Assembly: GCA_947039455.1 (NCBI GenBank)
Contig: CAMQZB010000003.1
Location: 1-64,000 of the forward strand
Origin: an uncultured Clostridia bacterium
Lineage (GTDB): Bacteria > Bacillota > Clostridia > Christensenellales > CAMQZB01
Length of the DNA: 64,000 nucleotides
Reading direction: 5' to 3'
Below, one piece after another: positions 62,946 through 64,000 of this stretch (positions within the stretch are counted from its first letter, which is position 1; each line of letters starts with the position of its first letter). The notes beneath the pieces are model-generated. The model was not told the origin of the DNA, did not search any database, and saw nothing but the letters and a program-made list of their open reading frames with translations. Position numbers and translations under genes: made by a program.

Positions 62946-63547
62946 GAAAATACGACTTCGGAATTTTCTTATCAATAGTGTTTTGCATTTTAGTCCTATC
63001 AATGTTCGGCGGAGTAATTCAAACTTCCACAACGGTTGCAAGCCAAGAATACTACATCGTGTATAACCACGTTGGAAATTCAATGAGCGAAGCGAAAACT
63101 TTAGCAACCACAGTGAAAATGTCAGGTGGAGCAGGTTATGTAATTGAAAAAAACAAGAAATTTTATGTAACACTTTGTGCTTATCAAAACAAAGAAGACG
63201 CAACAGAAGTGGCAAATAAAAATCAAGGAAGTGACGTAATGAAATATGGAGTGGAGTTCGACAGCGTAACAAATGACGATTTCAAGAAAGAAATTTTTGA
63301 TATCGCAAACAAATTATACGGGCTAGCTATGGAATACGAATCTAAAGCAATCACTGAAGAACAAGTGAAAGCGCAGGTTTCTATATTGAAAAAACAGCTA
63401 GAAGATAAGTTTTCTGGTGACCAAAGTTCATACAGCGAAAAACTCTATTTTCACTTAACATCTCTTGACAACATAATCAACGCAAGCGAAAGCAACCTAT
63501 GTTGGATCTTGAGATATGAGCAAATAAAATTTATTGTAACTTGTTAG
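62942..63547 (+). CDS. SPOR-like single-pass membrane protein
   Basis: A 201-residue protein with a short basic start, one membrane helix (about residues 5-27) and an outer domain. The latter has YYIVYNHVGNSMSEAKTLAT and GAGYVIEKNKKFYVTLCAY, patterns of SPOR-like peptidoglycan-binding folds. A helical C-terminal half follows. The TTG at 62942 overlaps the upstream stop (TTGA). An ATG at 62903 is possible but starts inside the upstream gene. With the repeat protein it forms a two-gene unit. Role not known. Septal or sporulation localisation is a guess from the fold. Confidence 0.7.
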   Translation: MRKYDFGIFLSIVFCILVLSMFGGVIQTSTTVASQEYYIVYNHVGNSMSEAKTLATTVKMSGGAGYVIEKNKKFYVTLCAYQNKEDATEVANKNQGSDVMKYGVEFDSVTNDDFKKEIFDIANKLYGLAMEYESKAITEEQVKAQVSILKKQLEDKFSGDQSSYSEKLYFHLTSLDNIINASESNLCWILRYEQIKFIVTC

Positions 63548-63589
63548 GCATAATAAAAATCTTTCCTAAATGTTATATTAATATATAGT

Positions 63590-63629
63590 AAAACTGCGTA
63601 AATATTAATTTGTTTACGCTGTTTTTTTT
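63590..63629 (+). terminator. Terminator
   Basis: AAAACTGCGTAAA/TTTACGCTGTTTT stem with one mismatch and a T-run. Confidence 0.75.
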
Positions 63630-63730
63630 GTTAAATTACCGAAAACTACCCTAAAAACAACCAAAATTATTGAAAAATGCTATATTTCTATAGAATTTTG
63701 TTTAATTTATATGATAATTTGAGTAATTGC

Positions 63731-63759
63731 TTGACAAAAAAAATGCATTTTGTTAAAAT
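63731..63759 (+). promoter_or_regulatory. Promoter of the right-edge gene
   Basis: TTGACA, a 17-bp spacer and TAAAAT with an extended TG. Confidence 0.75.
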
Positions 63760-63855
63760 TATAACGAATAAGAGTATAGATAGGCGATTACTTAACTATT
63801 TATCTGAATGATATGTGGAAAAGTATGATAGATTTGAAGATATGAGGAGAAAACA

Positions 63856-64000
63856 ATGGCAAAAAACAATAAATTTGATACTCAGATACAAGTTCTGAAA
63901 TATAGAACTATAAGAGCGATAATTAGAGCTATAGATGCAGGAACTACTGCTACAATGTATGTGGATATTCCAAAGCATATCGCTCCAGGACCTGTTTCTA
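63856..64000 (+). CDS. Truncated start of a probable [FeFe]-hydrogenase-type iron-sulfur protein
   Basis: Only 48 codons lie inside the window. It begins MAKNNKFDTQIQVLKYRTIR and ends in IPKHIAPGPVS. The combination of a TQxQxLKY(R/K) helix and an IPKxIxPGP turn resembles the N-terminus of the clostridial monomeric [FeFe]-hydrogenase/4Fe-4S proteins, in which the Cys clusters follow. None of the cysteines is visible yet, so the call rests on this short stretch. GAGGAG ribosome binding site and a strong promoter are present. Confidence 0.45.
   Translation, partial: MAKNNKFDTQIQVLKYRTIRAIIRAIDAGTTATMYVDIPKHIAPGPVS

Overview
The window is a low-GC chromosomal stretch from a spore-forming member of the Clostridia, probably an uncultured anaerobe. 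The evidence is a set of sporulation genes (gpr, spoIVFB, spoIIID), anaerobe markers (a superoxide reductase and what looks like the start of an [FeFe]-hydrogenase at the right edge), a eukaryotic-type single-chain glycyl-tRNA synthetase, split transketolase halves, DnaD/DnaI-type replication genes, strong AGGAGG-type ribosome binding sites, frequent TTG/GTG starts and many hairpin-plus-T-run terminators. I cannot name the genus from sequence alone.

Layout. 1-540 is a tandem array of four roughly 135-bp imperfect palindromes with no gene. 700-3600 holds three accessory genes and AT-rich spacer. 3650-4886 is the divergent rpsT/gpr pair. 5360-11050 carries murI, an EF-G paralogue and an HD-ApbE-NusG_II-Gx transporter operon. 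11605-13601 is a divergent AraC regulator and an orphan MsmK/UgpC-type ABC ATPase. 13862-21905 is a cell-shape/division/sporulation block (maf, mreB-like, minD, minE, a tiny SpoIVFA-like gene, spoIVFB) running into the radical SAM/DUF2344/RNase G module. mreC, mreD and minC, usual members of this neighbourhood, are missing. 22238-24481 is a minus-strand signal peptidase/hydrolase pair, then DnaD/DnaC loader genes, a MATE pump, superoxide reductase, spoIIID and a MazF toxin with a shortened antitoxin. 30440-36853 carries lgt, nicotinate phosphoribosyltransferase, a coiled-coil protein, cyclophilin, aldose epimerase, a small lipoprotein and a second AraC regulator. 37092-39507 holds a 48-codon YjzC-like gene and a GntR-ABC operon with an obvious operator. 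39650-43848 carries a Thr/Ser low-complexity protein, a DMT transporter and a tight hydrolase/Eis-like GNAT/radical SAM operon. 44403-51801 is mostly housekeeping: transketolase halves, rplU-rpmA, ogg, trmB, citrate synthase. 52178-56489 is on the minus strand (DegV, GlyRS, a small XRE regulator, DinB). 56753-64000 carries clpC, hpf, galE, a repeat-rich Cys/His protein coupled to a SPOR-like membrane protein, and the truncated hydrogenase-like start.

Non-coding structure. A GC-rich repeat family built on GGGG...CCCC and AAGGG...CCCTTGACCC hairpins occurs at 3' ends of genes in both orientations (4931, 5217, 11069, 11193, 11507, 21929). Several promoters have good -35/-10 boxes with 17-bp spacing. 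rplU is preceded by a structured leader. The most interesting items are the palindrome array at the left edge, the MazF locus whose antitoxin keeps only the toxin-binding segment, the Min/Mre cluster without MinC/MreC/MreD, the degenerate TrmB and hydrolase motifs, and two unusual low-complexity/repeat proteins.
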